The position numbers and the translations under genes were made by a program. A DNA stretch of 64,000 nucleotides from Halichondria panicea (taxonomy: Eukaryota; Porifera; Demospongiae; Suberitida; Halichondriidae), in assembly GCF_963675165.1 (NCBI RefSeq), contig NC_087377.1, positions 12,076,632 to 12,140,631 on the forward strand, written 5' to 3'. Below are positions 48,236 through 59,619 of this stretch, in pieces (position 1 is the first letter of the stretch; each line of letters starts with the position of its first letter). The notes beneath the pieces were generated by a model. The model saw only the letters and a program-made list of their open reading frames with translations. It searched no databases and was not told the DNA's origin.

Positions 48236-49341
48236 GGTAAGGGCTTAAATCCTCTTTTTGTCTTTGGTTTCTTTTTAATCTTGTCCTATACTCATAGAAC
48301 TGGAGTGTATATCTGCTCGTTTGAGCGTTGTTTAGAGGCATCAAGAGAATCTACGTTTCTCAGCAAGATTTAACTGAGTAATAAATAGGGGCCTAAATCA
48401 GAGAGGTCCAGCAGCCTGCTAAACCTTCTTGAAAAGAAATTTGGAGCATTCAATCATCCTGAAGTTTGCCTGGGTCACTATAATCGTGCTGCAGCACAAC
48501 CGGCAACTCCCCTAGGCCTTGTGAAGCACCTTCCTATGTGTAATACTCCACTCAGGGAATTTTCTATGTTAATTATTGGTTTATTAAATATTTTTACCGA
48601 CCACAAATACATGAAAATTTGACGCATGCGCAGACTACTAGTACCAGGCCTAGTTGTGTTCGCCTAACCGTTATAAAAGCGAAAAACTCGGCCTGGGGGA
48701 TCGAGGCTAGTGCAGAGCTATTATAACTACTATAGCAACACTCCATGGACAAGTTTTTCTACGCACTCAGTGACTACTCTATAGAAACCTACAGAAACTC
48801 TTACTTGACACACACACACACACACAACTGTATATCTCGCTTACGCATGCGCACTGCATGGGTTTTTCACTTACTAAATTCCTCAGTTGTACGTCTATGC
48901 TATAGTCAGAGCCCCAATATAATTAGTTCGTGTTGACAAGATCCAATATTTATTATTTTTATTTATAGCTTTTCCACATTAATACCAAATTATTGCAGCC
49001 TATCCCTTGATTAACTGCATAGATCACATCCACTGTTTCCATTATTTGTTTATTTAGTTTCTATTACTTGAATATATACAAGTGCGTAATTACCTCAATG
49101 ACATTTAAGTGCCAAGTTTTCTGCTGATTGTTTTACAAATGTTTTCCCTTGCAGTAATCAATTATAATTATGGTAGTTGCTTTTCACCATCTACTTCCAC
49201 TAAACAACATATATAATCATTGCTTTGTATATTGATAAAAAATGAAACCAGAAAGCATGCAATGCATGTATAAATTTGCAATACTGAATAACACATTACA
49301 ATGTTAGTACCTACAATTATTGGGAATTGTCTTGTAATGAT

Positions 49342-51654
49342 CTACTGACTTAAAGGATCCACGTAGTCGTACTCGTGTAGTAGTTCACATCCCCCTATCT
49401 GACCCACAACACCTGTTAGCTGACCATACGACTGGTTAGACTTCAGCAATATCTGCTTCTGCTCAATATTTATTAGCTCAGGATGCTCACTCTTTCTCTT
49501 TGCTTTCGGTTTCACTTTGATTTTGCTGTACTGGTGACTCAATGATAAATCTTTTTGGCTGTTGCATTCTGGAGTAGCATATGTTGAGCAAGCAGTCGTA
49601 ATACTCTTGTCTGTGTGCCCGTAAGACTTGTTAGCTTTCAACTCAACTTCTATCATATCCGAGACATTGCCTTTGACTTTTGCTAGATCAACCTCATCGT
49701 ACAAAACACTGTTGGAATGCTGACCTGATTTACTTTGTTTGGGAAGTGTGGAGGGTGAACTTTTTCTGCTAGGTGTTGTAACTATGCTGTTGAGGAAAGC
49801 CTTGTGATTTAATTATATTCAAATGACCAACATTGTATGAAAGAAGTAAATCTTTATATAATGTATCACATGGGGCTTACCAAGTATCTTTGTTTTCAAA
49901 TCGCAATGTGAATTCTGAACAACACATGTACAAAGTGTAGTGTTCAAGACAAAGTTGCAACATGATATTTAATGAAGCTTTAATGAAAGTGAAACTTACT
50001 ACGATGGTTGTACACTCCGTGTCCAATAAAGCTCCAAATAGTAATCAAAATTGTTATTCCCAAACATGAAATGACTAACATTGTATCAAGCATACTGTCG
50101 TGAAGTGTCATCCTAACTGGACTGCATTGTGTACCTATGGGGAATTTTTAAGAATAACTTTACTAGTACTTAATGAACATTGTTTACCATAGAAAATGAT
50201 CCCAAAGACAAATAGTGAAGAAATGCAAATGAAAAGCAGTACGAGTAGGATCACCATAGAAACAACAAGAGATTTCTTTCTAGAGACAAATACCTTCACC
50301 TTACAAAAAGCTACATTTCCAATTTTCAAAGCTATTATTTTTAGTTAATGGTAACTCACCTCCTATAAGTAGTAATAAGAAATGAATGACCATCAAGAAA
50401 AGGTACAGTGAAGTTGTGCTAAGAATGGCAGTTGATTTAAACTCAACAGGGATTCCATCTATTTACAACACTATAGTTATATAGAGGCATTATTGACTGA
50501 AAACTTGAACCTAACCTGTAACAGACATATTTTGTTTGATAAGTAAATTTTTGTTTGCCTTCACTGAAAACGCAAATGTGTGGCCTGTACCAGGACTTGA
50601 ATGTGGAATTTTCAACATTCCCGTGCTATTAATAGGAGGCTGATTACTCAGTGTTGTGTGTTGTATAGTACAAGTAGAGTCGTTTTGAATGACTGCACAA
50701 CTGACTGAATAGAGACAGTTAGTTGAATTAACTTGAGTACGAAAGTAATCTTCACTTTTGAGTCCTATAGAATTAATAACTGCACTATAAGAAAGCACGA
50801 TGTAATATATTCATGTCTCACCTATTACGTATACAGATGCGTACATTTTTGTATTAATCCTAGACGATCTAGTAGTAAACAAACTCAGTTCAATGTTGTG
50901 CTCTCCCATAATGGTTCTTATGGAGGAAAATCTGGCTTCGCAGAACAGACCAACACAAGTTTTCATAATTTTGACCTCATCTGATCCATTAATTGTCACG
51001 GTGTACATGAGAATTGAAGAGCATATCAGCTAAAGAGGTTCCATAGCAATTTGTAAATTTTATTACACTAAAACTTACTAAATTCCTTATTATAGTTGTA
51101 CTTTTACGCTAGTCAAAACACCAAACTGGTAGATGGCAATAATTATCGTATTGACAGGATCCCAGACTATAATATCAGATACCAGTATCCTCATATAGGT
51201 AACGATATCGCCACATGTTATGCTAGTAATGTTCTGCTTTTCTAGCGCCAACAGATCAACCGTTAGTATGGATGACCAATTTGCCATGTATGACTCAGGA
51301 CAGCGAGAAATAGTGACCAATTGAACGCTCAAGAATGCAGGATTTTTTTTATTAGTGATGTTGCTAGGAAAAGTTTGTGGAGAAGCATCCACGAGGAATT
51401 TGAAGATGTTCACATATTCGGTAGAGTTAGGGCTGCTGTAACGCCAACGTAATCCTTCAAGATCCACTCCTTCACAGATCAGCTTCACCCTAGCCCTCTC
51501 CGAGCAAGCCTCACTTTTAACATTTAGGTATGCTTCTGCTGCTGTACCACATTTAATACGTGCGGTAAATAAACTAGCTGGCTGCACAAATCTACTCACC
51601 TTCAACAAAAAGAACAGTAGAAATTACTAAGAGAGAAGTAAAAAACATTGTCAT
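49342..51654 (-). CDS. Receptor-like membrane protein: Ig-like ectodomain, three TM helices, tyrosine-rich tail
   Basis: Nine exons on the minus strand join in frame to 593 codons: 51654-51600, 51577-51183, 51029-50822, 50779-50516, 50458-50360, 50331-50188, 50134-50000, 49914-49881, 49786-49342. Exon 1 is a signal peptide (MTMFFTSLLVISTVLFVE). Exons 2-4 form a Cys-containing, N-glycosylation-rich ectodomain with Ig-like features (VKLICEGVDLEGLRWRYSS). Exons 5, 6 and 7 are each phase 1-1 and each encode one hydrophobic helix (SLYLFLMVIHFLLLLIG; MVILLVLLFICISSLFVFG; LVISCLGITILITIWSFIG). A cytosolic SRKK precedes helix 2, fitting N-out, three-pass topology. The tail has seven Tyr, including VLYDEV (ITIM-like), YSKI, YGQL and YDYV, and a repeated (N)xSYG motif. 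Probably a cell-surface signalling receptor. Family not recognised; the exon 2/3 border is the least certain. Confidence 0.7.
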
Positions 51655-51713
51655 GGCAGTAGATTTTGCTTAAGAATGTTGATAGAATTTGGACTTATTA
51701 TTAAGGTTATATA

Positions 51714-51721
51714 TTTATATA
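51714..51721 (-). promoter_or_regulatory. TATA box of the receptor-like gene
   Basis: TATATAAA on the minus strand, about 60 bp upstream of the proposed start at 51654. Confidence 0.4.
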
Positions 51722-52744
51722 GGCCGTATAGCAAGAATGGCTTTGTTATTTGTTGCCTCTAAAATAATTATGCCAACATTACTAATACTTCATGCATATG
51801 CTGAGTATAGATCGATGTAATTTATAGATCATGTCCAATGAAACAGCAATGGACGTGTACAGTCTTAATTCGCAGCAGATCAACAAATTAAACGGTATAC
51901 GAGTATGCTCGAGATAATTACTTTTATGCTCAAGTTAACAGCCTATATATTATTCTTTTCACATTGACTATAATTATTTTTCCTCCAAAGCACAACATAG
52001 ACCGGTCTATTAGACCCCATGTCCTTGCACATATTAACATCAAACTATAAATAATAGCCACATGACTCTATCTAGAACACCAAGGAGATACTTAACGACC
52101 CGCAAGTATTTCCAAAACCTGCCTGCCTGTTATTCTCATAATTGTTATAATTGTATGTGCTTATTATGCTCAAAATTATGCCAACATAATCTACCAACCC
52201 CTCTATTAAGTTAAAATTGCTAGGATTGGCTGAAAGAAACACCAAAAAGCGCAGAGCGAGAGCATATAACTTATATAGCCCTGACACATTAAATTTGGTC
52301 GTAACATGAAATGCAAAAATATGAAGATAGCAATTATTATTCAGTCATTATAGTATTACACATAATTATTCAATTACAACTCATAAGCAGATTTCAACAA
52401 AAAGTATTGTCTCTTTATCCATAAGTGATTTTGAATTACCCAAAAAACACCCTATACTAATGAAATAGCTAGGGAACTTTTGAGGAAGCTGATGTAACAG
52501 GAATTCCAATCTGCGGCTTTCAGTTAAGGAAGGAGATAATGCAATCTCAGTACTTCCCAAAAACCTAACTGCAGTCACATGACTCCCAGCCTCTAGCGTG
52601 ACAGAGATAAGTAATGGGCATGTGACATCCGCTTAGATCGGTACTGCCAAATGATAGTAATATCTTCGCGTAGGATCTGACGCATTATCTAGATCACAAT
52701 CATCTATACGATCACACAGTTAAAAGTTAAATTGAGTTACTCAC
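51722..52744. other. Intergenic; one weak exon-like frame
   Basis: No firm gene. On the minus strand a frame after an acceptor GACTGCAG near 52575 reads VRFLGSTEIALSPSLTESRR and ends at 52381. It is phase-compatible with the orphan membrane exon upstream but shows no domain. Confidence 0.35.
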
Positions 52745-52801
52745 CTTTTCTCATGGCTATGCAAGCAATTATTACAGCAACGATTACGACAGTAAAAACC
52801 A
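52745..52801 (-). pseudogene. Orphan transmembrane exon
   Basis: 57 bp between acceptor TTGCAG and donor AAAAG/GTGAG, phase 1-1, encoding VVFTVVIVAVIIACIAMRK: a single hydrophobic helix and basic stop-transfer. It has the form of the membrane exon of a single-pass receptor. No ectodomain or tail exons could be matched to it, so it is probably a remnant of a receptor gene next to the intact one. Confidence 0.4.
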
Positions 52802-52970
52802 CTGCAATTAATTACAATAAGGGCGACCCCCCAGCCTGCATGGTAGCCTAGTGCCTATATAATTATAGTATACACAATATAAAATTAGCATATTTATCAA
52901 GATGAAGACATTACTTACTAGCTTGAGCACTGAAACTGATACAGTCAACAACTTGGAGACTGTTATTGAC

Positions 52971-53016
52971 TAGCCTCGATTCAAGGCCGATTAAAATCGG
53001 CCTTGAATCGAGGCTA
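52971..53016. mobile_element. 46-bp perfect hairpin with 9-bp direct duplication
   Basis: Two 22-bp arms (TAGCCTCGATTCAAGGCCGA...) separated by AA are exactly complementary. GTTATTGAC flanks it on both sides (52962-52970 and 53017-53025). The arm sequence is the core of the repeat family at 20400, 33733 and 48640. Confidence 0.8.
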
Positions 53017-53600
53017 GTTATTGACCAGCGGAGAGAGCTCAAAGTAGTACATTGCATCAGCACTAAGTTCTGGTATGCTAAATGGTTTGAATAATAGGCA
53101 CTGTGAAATTGAGTTGCACATGCGCAGTAGCTCAGAACATGCCCACATTTTACATGGCAGTAAATCACAGATTGGTCCAATCAATGTTGAAACCACATTT
53201 TGTGTGCTAAAGTTTATTATTTCGCTGTTGAAATTAAAAAGTAATGACTTACTCCCATTTTTTAGTGCTATATAATTTATAGGTTTTTTATTTCACTGCG
53301 TTGAATAATTTGAATAATAGCTAGGTGAAAAATGTGTGACCACCTTATAGGTCTCCTGAGAGTATATAGACCACCCTCAACACCATCCGCCATGCATGCA
53401 TGCACGCACATAATTATAGTATCTGAGGAAGAAGGAGAGGGGACTAAAACAGACATTGGTTCCACCTCAATACTTCAGTCAAGTTTGAGACAAACAGCGG
53501 GTAAAGATCCACTACACAATAAACATCAACTGAGACAGAGGATTATAGCTCTGATAAAGGGTCATACAATCTACAACCATTATAATTGATGGACATACTA

Positions 53601-53810
53601 CCGTATAGCGGGTAATTTTCGGGGGACAAAATATTCGTGGTTCAGCAATATTGAGACATTTCGTGGATAATATTTTCGTGGTTGCTGCTTGGATAAAGGT
53701 TAGGTAAAGGTAGGCAAGGTCGCTTCATTCGTGGGTAAAATATTCGTGGTCAGACCTCCAACCACGAAAACCACGAATATTTTGCCCCACAAAAATTACC
53801 AGCTATACGG
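53601..53810. mobile_element. CCGTATAG-type MITE, complete
   Basis: CCGTATAGCGGGTAATTTTC pairs with AAAATTACCAGCTATACGG, TA on both flanks. The interior contains inverted CGTGG(T/G)...ACCACGAA motifs; similar pieces occur at 16870-17100 inside introns of the ankyrin/Death gene. Confidence 0.75.
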
Positions 53811-54820
53811 TATTACCACATCGTTGGTATAGCAGTGTGGTCAGGTGTAGTTGTCTCCTCTGGGGGAGGTGGACCAGGACTCTCTCATAACCACGGAGGC
53901 TGAAATATGCACAATTGAAAGGGAAAGGAGTTAGGACAGAAAATGATATGTCTCATGGTTAATACAGCTAGGGGAACCTGAGTCGATTCCAAGATTTTGT
54001 ATTGGTGTATTGCTACCTAAAATCAAGGCTAAAGAACCTCTAGATTGCATGTAAGAAAGAGGTGCATGGTTGATGCATAATGATATTTTGGAGGCTTGGG
54101 TTATCTGCATGGCTGTATGATAATAGTGACCGCAAGAGTCAAATTAATGTTATAGAACCTCAGGAGATTGCATGCTACTGTCATTATAGGTAAATAAACA
54201 TAATTATAAATACACTCTGGACAAGGGGAGTGTCTGGAATCAAAGATGTCATCATTTGGTTTTAAGTTACCTGGGAAATTGTCATTTCTGTTGCACTGTA
54301 TAAGCCTTCTACTATAAAAACAATTTGAAACTATTTAATTATACAGGGAATACCCATGCACCACAGTGGCATAGGAAGCAATTTCTCAATGAGGGGGCTC
54401 TATAGTGTCTTAAATGGAAAAAAGTACGGCTATCTACCACACACACTTATTGTGTATATAATAATTATACATCAGTCTCTTATAATAACTTGTATTTGTT
54501 GTTATGGTACATGACTTATAATTATAGGTAACAGTTTTGGAGTGTATAATTATTGCAATAGTATATAATTATATGCTAGTAGTTGAATGTACAATAAATG
54601 TATTATATGCACTATTGAGAGGCTCCATATATATACGTACTATGACAGGAGCGACTATATAGTCCTGCTTTTCCTGTTCTACTCAATTAATTTACTTTGC
54701 TAAAATCATCTTTTAATTGGTTATTAAGCATAGGAAAGATTTGTGCGGGACATCTGCAGAGCTGACCTGCTCCTGAATTACAATCATTATGATAATTCTG
54801 GACAAAAGAAGCAATCTATA

Positions 54821-54949
54821 CACTGTAAAAAAAAAAGTGCGGTGAGCACACTAAAACCGTCGCATATAGCACACTTTTTCAAAAAAGCGTGCTATATGCG
54901 ACGGTTTTAGTGTGTCCACCGCACTTTTTTTCAATCATTTTTTACAGTG
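54821..54949. mobile_element. Near-perfect 129-bp hairpin MITE
   Basis: CACTGTAAAAAA at one end and TTTTTTACAGTG at the other, TA on both flanks. Inner arms AAAACCGTCGCATATAGCAC pair with their complement around a loop at about 54878. Tc1/mariner-style hairpin MITE. Confidence 0.8.
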
Positions 54950-55349
54950 TAGCAATTACATAGAAAGGAGGAACTAAATCTCGTGAATGTCCTTATACTC
55001 CCCTCCAGCATTGAAAAAATGAATGTGTGGTTGTCACGCAAGTATAATGTGGCAATATCAGGCAAACAGCTGGGAATTTGTGTGAAAAGCACACCCCACT
55101 TTTAGTGTTGGCTTGAAGTGTTTACAGCCAGATGATGATCGAGACTAAAACCACCATTAGTTGAAATGTTATTACAGAAACCTTATCACTTAAACAGAAA
55201 CTATAGCCCTAACTACCACAAACAGACAAGGTATCTTCTTATAATAACTATCCGGCCCTTAGAGTGACAACAACTGCATGTATAATAGACATCAACATTT
55301 CATTGCACTATATATAATTATAGTGACCATACAATGTTTGCATGTGCAC

Positions 55350-55579
55350 TGTGGAGAACTTACGGATATGTACTGATAGAACTGCATATTTATACTTTTT
55401 GTGAATGTTCTAGAATAGTGATGTATTGCCGGTTTTTGTGAATGTTCTAGAGAATGTTCTAGATTTACCATGTGTTGTTGTGCAATACCCGGATATAGTT
55501 ATTGTTTTTGTAAGTGGGTGTGTTTATTGCTGTGATAAATTATTGAGAACTTGACAATTAGCGCAAGCAGGCGCTGACA
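55350..55579 (+). mobile_element. 230-bp solo LTR, 5-bp duplication TGCAC
   Basis: Begins TGTGGAGAAC and ends GGCGCTGACA (TG...CA), flanked by TGCAC at 55345-55349 and 55580-55584. It contains GAATGTTCTAGAGAATGTTC. The left block reads straight through at about 10955 (AATGTGTGTGTACATACAG), giving the empty site. LTR-retrotransposon type; no internal region remains. Confidence 0.8.
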
Positions 55580-57438
55580 TGCACATACAGTAAGTTAAAT
55601 ATAATACTGGAAACTTCCTATAGAGCTACAAACCAACCTCATCACTAACACTTGTAGCACAAAAATGTTACATGGAGCTAAGACAAAGTAGGTGACCTTT
55701 TACCCACCTCATTTTGTCTACCGCATGCACTCATCAGTCTAGAGAAATACCTTTATCACACACACCCTAATTCACACACAATTAAGCATCCCTATTATCA
55801 AGGAATATTTGGCACAGGCCTATATATATATAGTCACATGCATAGACTAGGTGAGTGCAAGCTGATTGAACAGTATACATTCACGGAGTTCATGGTATAT
55901 AAGTCTTGTTCGAAACCAAATTTGGGCAAACCAAATCCATGATAATTATTTCCGCAGAAATAATGCATGTGTTAGTATAGTGGGATAATATGTATAGGGA
56001 GTCTTTTACATGGTTTCTACACAGTCTCACTAAATCCTAGTCCATAAAATTAATAGAGTCCATGCAGGAACAGCTCGGAGGTGTCTCTTGAGCATGCACT
56101 CTCCTATTCAGTGATTTGAAACTGTTTATACATGCAGAGAAAATACATAATAATTATTTTAGAGCAGAAAAATGTCATAATCTACATTGCTTACACATCT
56201 AGCTAGCTGTCAATGGAGTACCACATGGCTTTGCACGATTCTGCTAGCTCCTAACAAGTAAAATGTTATCGTGAAACACAGATCGATGTCAAAACAGCTA
56301 AACCATGAGATTGTCTAGTCAGCAATGCAATTAACCTTCTAACCGTCGAGACTAAAATCCTTAGGGTTCAGTTTAGACTTGGTGCATAGGTACACTATAC
56401 TGCATGTTTTTCACCCATTATGCTGTTCTTTTATTATATGCTTTTGAAAGTGACAGCAAAAATTTGAAACTGACCCCAATAATTATGATTTTGAAAGTGA
56501 CATTACGTTCAGTAATTTCACCTTTATTGGATACAATTGTTGTAACATTACACTAGACAGCTGACTGTGTATAATTATAACTAGATATTGGCTTGACGAT
56601 CTGAAAACAAGTTACTAAACTAGATCAGATCCCTCATCAGGCATGTATATAATTATAAGGACCTGCTACTGTACAGTAAGTCTGTAAGACATCATGTTTG
56701 CAGTGCTGTTGAACAAAGTGCCCATTGTAATTCTCAAATTATGGCATCAAAATTGATTATGCTCGACTGTCCCTATTATGCTCAAAACGGCTATATACAT
56801 GCAGTGGACTCGGGACTATAATGACATTGCATAAACCTCAATATTCAGTGAGTGACGTAAAACCATGTTCACTGGAAACCACTGATGACGAACTGCCAGT
56901 TTCAGTATCTGCCGATGACAAACTGTCAGTTTTCCAAGATGGGAATTGTCTGACGTTCCTTTTGTGACTGTCTGCAACACCTCTCCTTTCAATGCACATC
57001 GTGTTACTGATCGCAATTGCACGGCGACACTAGATTTACTAATAAATTTAACATCTATACAATAGCAATTATGGTCACTGTGTCGTGTGGGGATCATGCC
57101 CCTGAGTATCCGACTGGTTGGTGAGTGTCTCGTCCATTATCTATAATTATATACTCTACATCTATCATTGGTAGAATATGTTTATACCTTTGCCATGCAT
57201 ATACTGTCACAGCCCAGCAGATGGAGTTAATGTTAGTTGGGATCTATAGCTTTATTATGTTTTTTTTTAATCAGTTCAGTTATGTGTTCAAGTTGCAAAT
57301 ATTCAAGGTGTGTGATCAATAAAACTCAAAGGGCTCTAGCTAGGGATCAATGACAAATTTACAGAACTAGATCTATACGTACAGCAAAAGAGACTATAGC
57401 TGGCTATTCTATTGTAAGAACAAGTCATTGTTAAACTT

Positions 57439-57444
57439 TTTATT
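57439..57444 (-). terminator. Polyadenylation signal of the tyrosinase-like gene
   Basis: AATAAA on the minus strand about 50 bp past the stop codon. Confidence 0.55.
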
Positions 57445-57493
57445 TGGGTTTGGGTTTTCAGTTCAGCACATAATTATAAAAAGTTGCCTTTCG

Positions 57494-59308
57494 CTAATCT
57501 TCGAGTACCAACGTGAGGAAGGCAATGAGCAGGAACAGTAGCAAGCTGGCATTAATTCTCTTGGAACTTGAGCCCGAAGGAGGCCTCAGAGTAGGCCTCA
57601 CTGTTGGCTCAATTGCCGAGCATACCCTCATATCTTCGCTCGAAAGCAAGCAATTTTGCCGATACATTCCAGTATTGGTCGTCAAATCAAATTCAAATCG
57701 ATTGCATTGAGTAGGGCTATCACTGCTATGAGCAGTACATATACGGCATTCTCGGATATTTTCTTTAGTATAGGTACAGTCTGGTATATCTGGTTTGTCA
57801 TTCAGAGTGGCTACAATAAGAGTATCGTACATATACCCCCAGTTCTCACTTGTACTATATTGCTGATTCGGTGTTATAAGAGGAAAAAATGGTACCATGT
57901 AGTCATTCAAATTATGTCCAATATGACCCCCACTGTCAGGTACGTATGGAGGTATTTCACCAGATGGAAAGCCGCGTTGCATCCAACTTTCAAGGATTCG
58001 ATCAATGTTGCTATGATGCAAGCTAAATACAGGATCATTTACAGCAGATGGTGGAACGCTCATGTGCCCATTTATCCAATCATGAACATTATTATGTAAT
58101 CGTTGAGAACCTGACAATACCTGAGGTCCAACACACAAGTCAGAATTCGAAGTTGAGCATATCAAACTCCAACCTTCCAGTCTACTTCTAAAACTATCTC
58201 GTGGACTGTCCTGACGATACTTGCCTTCAGCATTTGATTTATCATATTCTGGGGCAGCTATCGCTATTTCAATCTCACGTACATTCGGTAGATATGTTTC
58301 AGCATTTCCTCTCTGAAGCCGATTACCATACCTTAAATCAGCGTTCGGGTTACAAGGAACCCAAAATGCCATACAATAACTCGAATTGTCATCCTCCCAA
58401 TAAGCAATTGTGTTATCAACAGTCTTCTGTCTATATGTGATATCGCAAACCGTGTTCCAATTTAATCCACCTTCAATATCTTGTATTATTCCATGTGTTG
58501 ATGACAATTTTCCAAAATATCGCTTATCAAATACCGAAAGGTCATTGTCCTCCCACTTCCAGTACGGTAAGCCAAAACTAGTATTGTCTAGCACTCTTTG
58601 AAGTGCTCTTTCCAAAATCAGCAGATATGTTCTGTGCCAGACTAGAAAATTTGGCCCAGAATGTGCAAAGTCAACATTTATACCGCCATTAAGTGTTTGA
58701 CATGACTTCGAGGCATCTCGGGACACGTAGTTGTGTATGTAGACAAGGAAATCATACGTAGAAACATCTTGCAGTGTAACTGTGCCAGATACAGTTAGTG
58801 GCTCTTCAATAACAACACTCCAATAACCCATTTCACTCTTTAGCATGAGCATACCATTCTTAACGTTTTGCTTTTCAGAATCCGATAGACTGCCAAAACT
58901 TCTTCTTTGAACGACTTGTTTTTTCGTTCCACAATTTTCTCCTGACCAGCCAAACGCACATTCATTGCAATCGACTCCATAGAATTTCCCCGAGCAAATA
59001 CAAACATTTTCAAACACCATCGTCGGCCAAAGATATCTGCTATCAATCCTATTTCCTTTTTCCGAAACATTGGATGTATTTTTTAGAACTGCGACAATTT
59101 CTGGATCAGCATCAACAGATTGACGCTCTGCGTTTGATTTAACGTTCACACAATCTCCTCTACCATTACAGTTGTTCGGACAACATACTTTACTCTGGAG
59201 GTTTTCTGGAGTGTTGCAAACTGCCGGAAACTGTGCAAAAGTGCACCTTAGAAGGCACAACAAAATAATTAGTGCCCAAAGCACTTGAAGGGGGCTTAGA
59301 GATGCCAT
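57494..59308 (-). CDS. Type III tyrosinase-like copper protein, membrane anchored
   Basis: One uninterrupted 604-codon exon. Residues 1-25 are a signal peptide. Residues 31-55 are Cys-rich (VCCPNNCNGRGDC) and 103-126 are EGF-like (CICSGKFYGVDCNEC). The di-copper domain follows. CuA histidines are H192 (IHNYVSRD), H216 (FAHSGPNF) and H225 (VWHRTY). CuB histidines are H405 and H409 (RLHNNVHDW) and H432 in DPVFSLHHSNIDRI. Residues about 586-601 form a C-terminal membrane helix. Length and order match secretory type III tyrosinases/TRPs, which oxidise phenols or related substrates in vesicles or outside the cell. All six copper ligands are present, so it is probably active; whether monophenolase, catechol oxidase or TRP-like cannot be told. 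It is intronless, unlike its neighbours. Start ATG at 59308 directly precedes the signal peptide. Confidence 0.9.
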   Translation of the reverse strand: MASLSPLQVLWALIILLCLLRCTFAQFPAVCNTPENLQSKVCCPNNCNGRGDCVNVKSNAERQSVDADPEIVAVLKNTSNVSEKGNRIDSRYLWPTMVFENVCICSGKFYGVDCNECAFGWSGENCGTKKQVVQRRSFGSLSDSEKQNVKNGMLMLKSEMGYWSVVIEEPLTVSGTVTLQDVSTYDFLVYIHNYVSRDASKSCQTLNGGINVDFAHSGPNFLVWHRTYLLILERALQRVLDNTSFGLPYWKWEDNDLSVFDKRYFGKLSSTHGIIQDIEGGLNWNTVCDITYRQKTVDNTIAYWEDDNSSYCMAFWVPCNPNADLRYGNRLQRGNAETYLPNVREIEIAIAAPEYDKSNAEGKYRQDSPRDSFRSRLEGWSLICSTSNSDLCVGPQVLSGSQRLHNNVHDWINGHMSVPPSAVNDPVFSLHHSNIDRILESWMQRGFPSGEIPPYVPDSGGHIGHNLNDYMVPFFPLITPNQQYSTSENWGYMYDTLIVATLNDKPDIPDCTYTKENIRECRICTAHSSDSPTQCNRFEFDLTTNTGMYRQNCLLSSEDMRVCSAIEPTVRPTLRPPSGSSSKRINASLLLFLLIAFLTLVLED

Positions 59309-59505
59309 TTGCCTCCTATAGCACTTACTCTAGTTATAATAAATGTAACACTTTTGTCTAACTATATATGCAAGCTTATGTGTAATGAATATTCTTACCA
59401 AAAGTTGAATGGGTGTGGTGTGGTGATGACTCAATAGCTTAATTGCATGTATACCACGGTATACATTTCGCACATTGCATATGCATACAAATGCACTATT
59501 GATTG

Positions 59506-59619
59506 CTGTAAAAAAATGGGTTGAAATAACCATTTTTGGTTTACCTGAATTGCAAAATTGCACACAAAATGCAATTCAGGTAACCAAAAATGGGTCGTTT
59601 CAACCCATTTTTTTTACAG
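59506..59619. mobile_element. Hairpin MITE, CTGTAAAAAA termini
   Basis: CTGTAAAAAAATGGGTTGAAA pairs with its complement at the right (CAACCCATTTTTTTTACAG), with inner arms GGTTTACCTGAATTGCA. Its terminal CTGTAAAAAA resembles 54821-54949. It lies about 200 bp upstream of the tyrosinase start. Confidence 0.7.

Larger units (their letters stand above)
44931..49341. other. Intergenic, repeats and weak exon-like pieces
   Basis: No supported gene. Contains a CCGTATAG-MITE fragment (45992-46080), a piece TGEGNSVTRTGPATVEVDV ending in a stop near 46660 that looks like the end of an Ig-type exon, and a dispersed repeat near 48640-48850. TTTATT near 48953 could serve as a minus-strand polyadenylation signal for the receptor-like gene. 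Confidence 0.45.
53026..55079. other. Intergenic with two MITEs
   Basis: No gene seen. Besides the elements at 53601 and 54821, AT-rich sequence with many TAATTATA words. Open frames at 53075-53590 have no domain content. Confidence 0.5.
55080..59170. repeat. Paralogous block, right copy (pair with 10690-13945)
   Basis: Collinear with the left copy from TGTGAAAAGCACACC to the 5' half of the tyrosinase gene. It carries a solo LTR absent from the left and lacks the left copy's 692-bp MITE (empty TA at 56391-56392). Piece 56045-56110 matches a HEAT-like exon. A third, shorter relative of the block start lies at 2165-2560. Confidence 0.85.

Noticed and set aside
57656..58099. 147-codon plus-strand ORF
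   Set aside because: Antisense shadow of the tyrosinase coding sequence.
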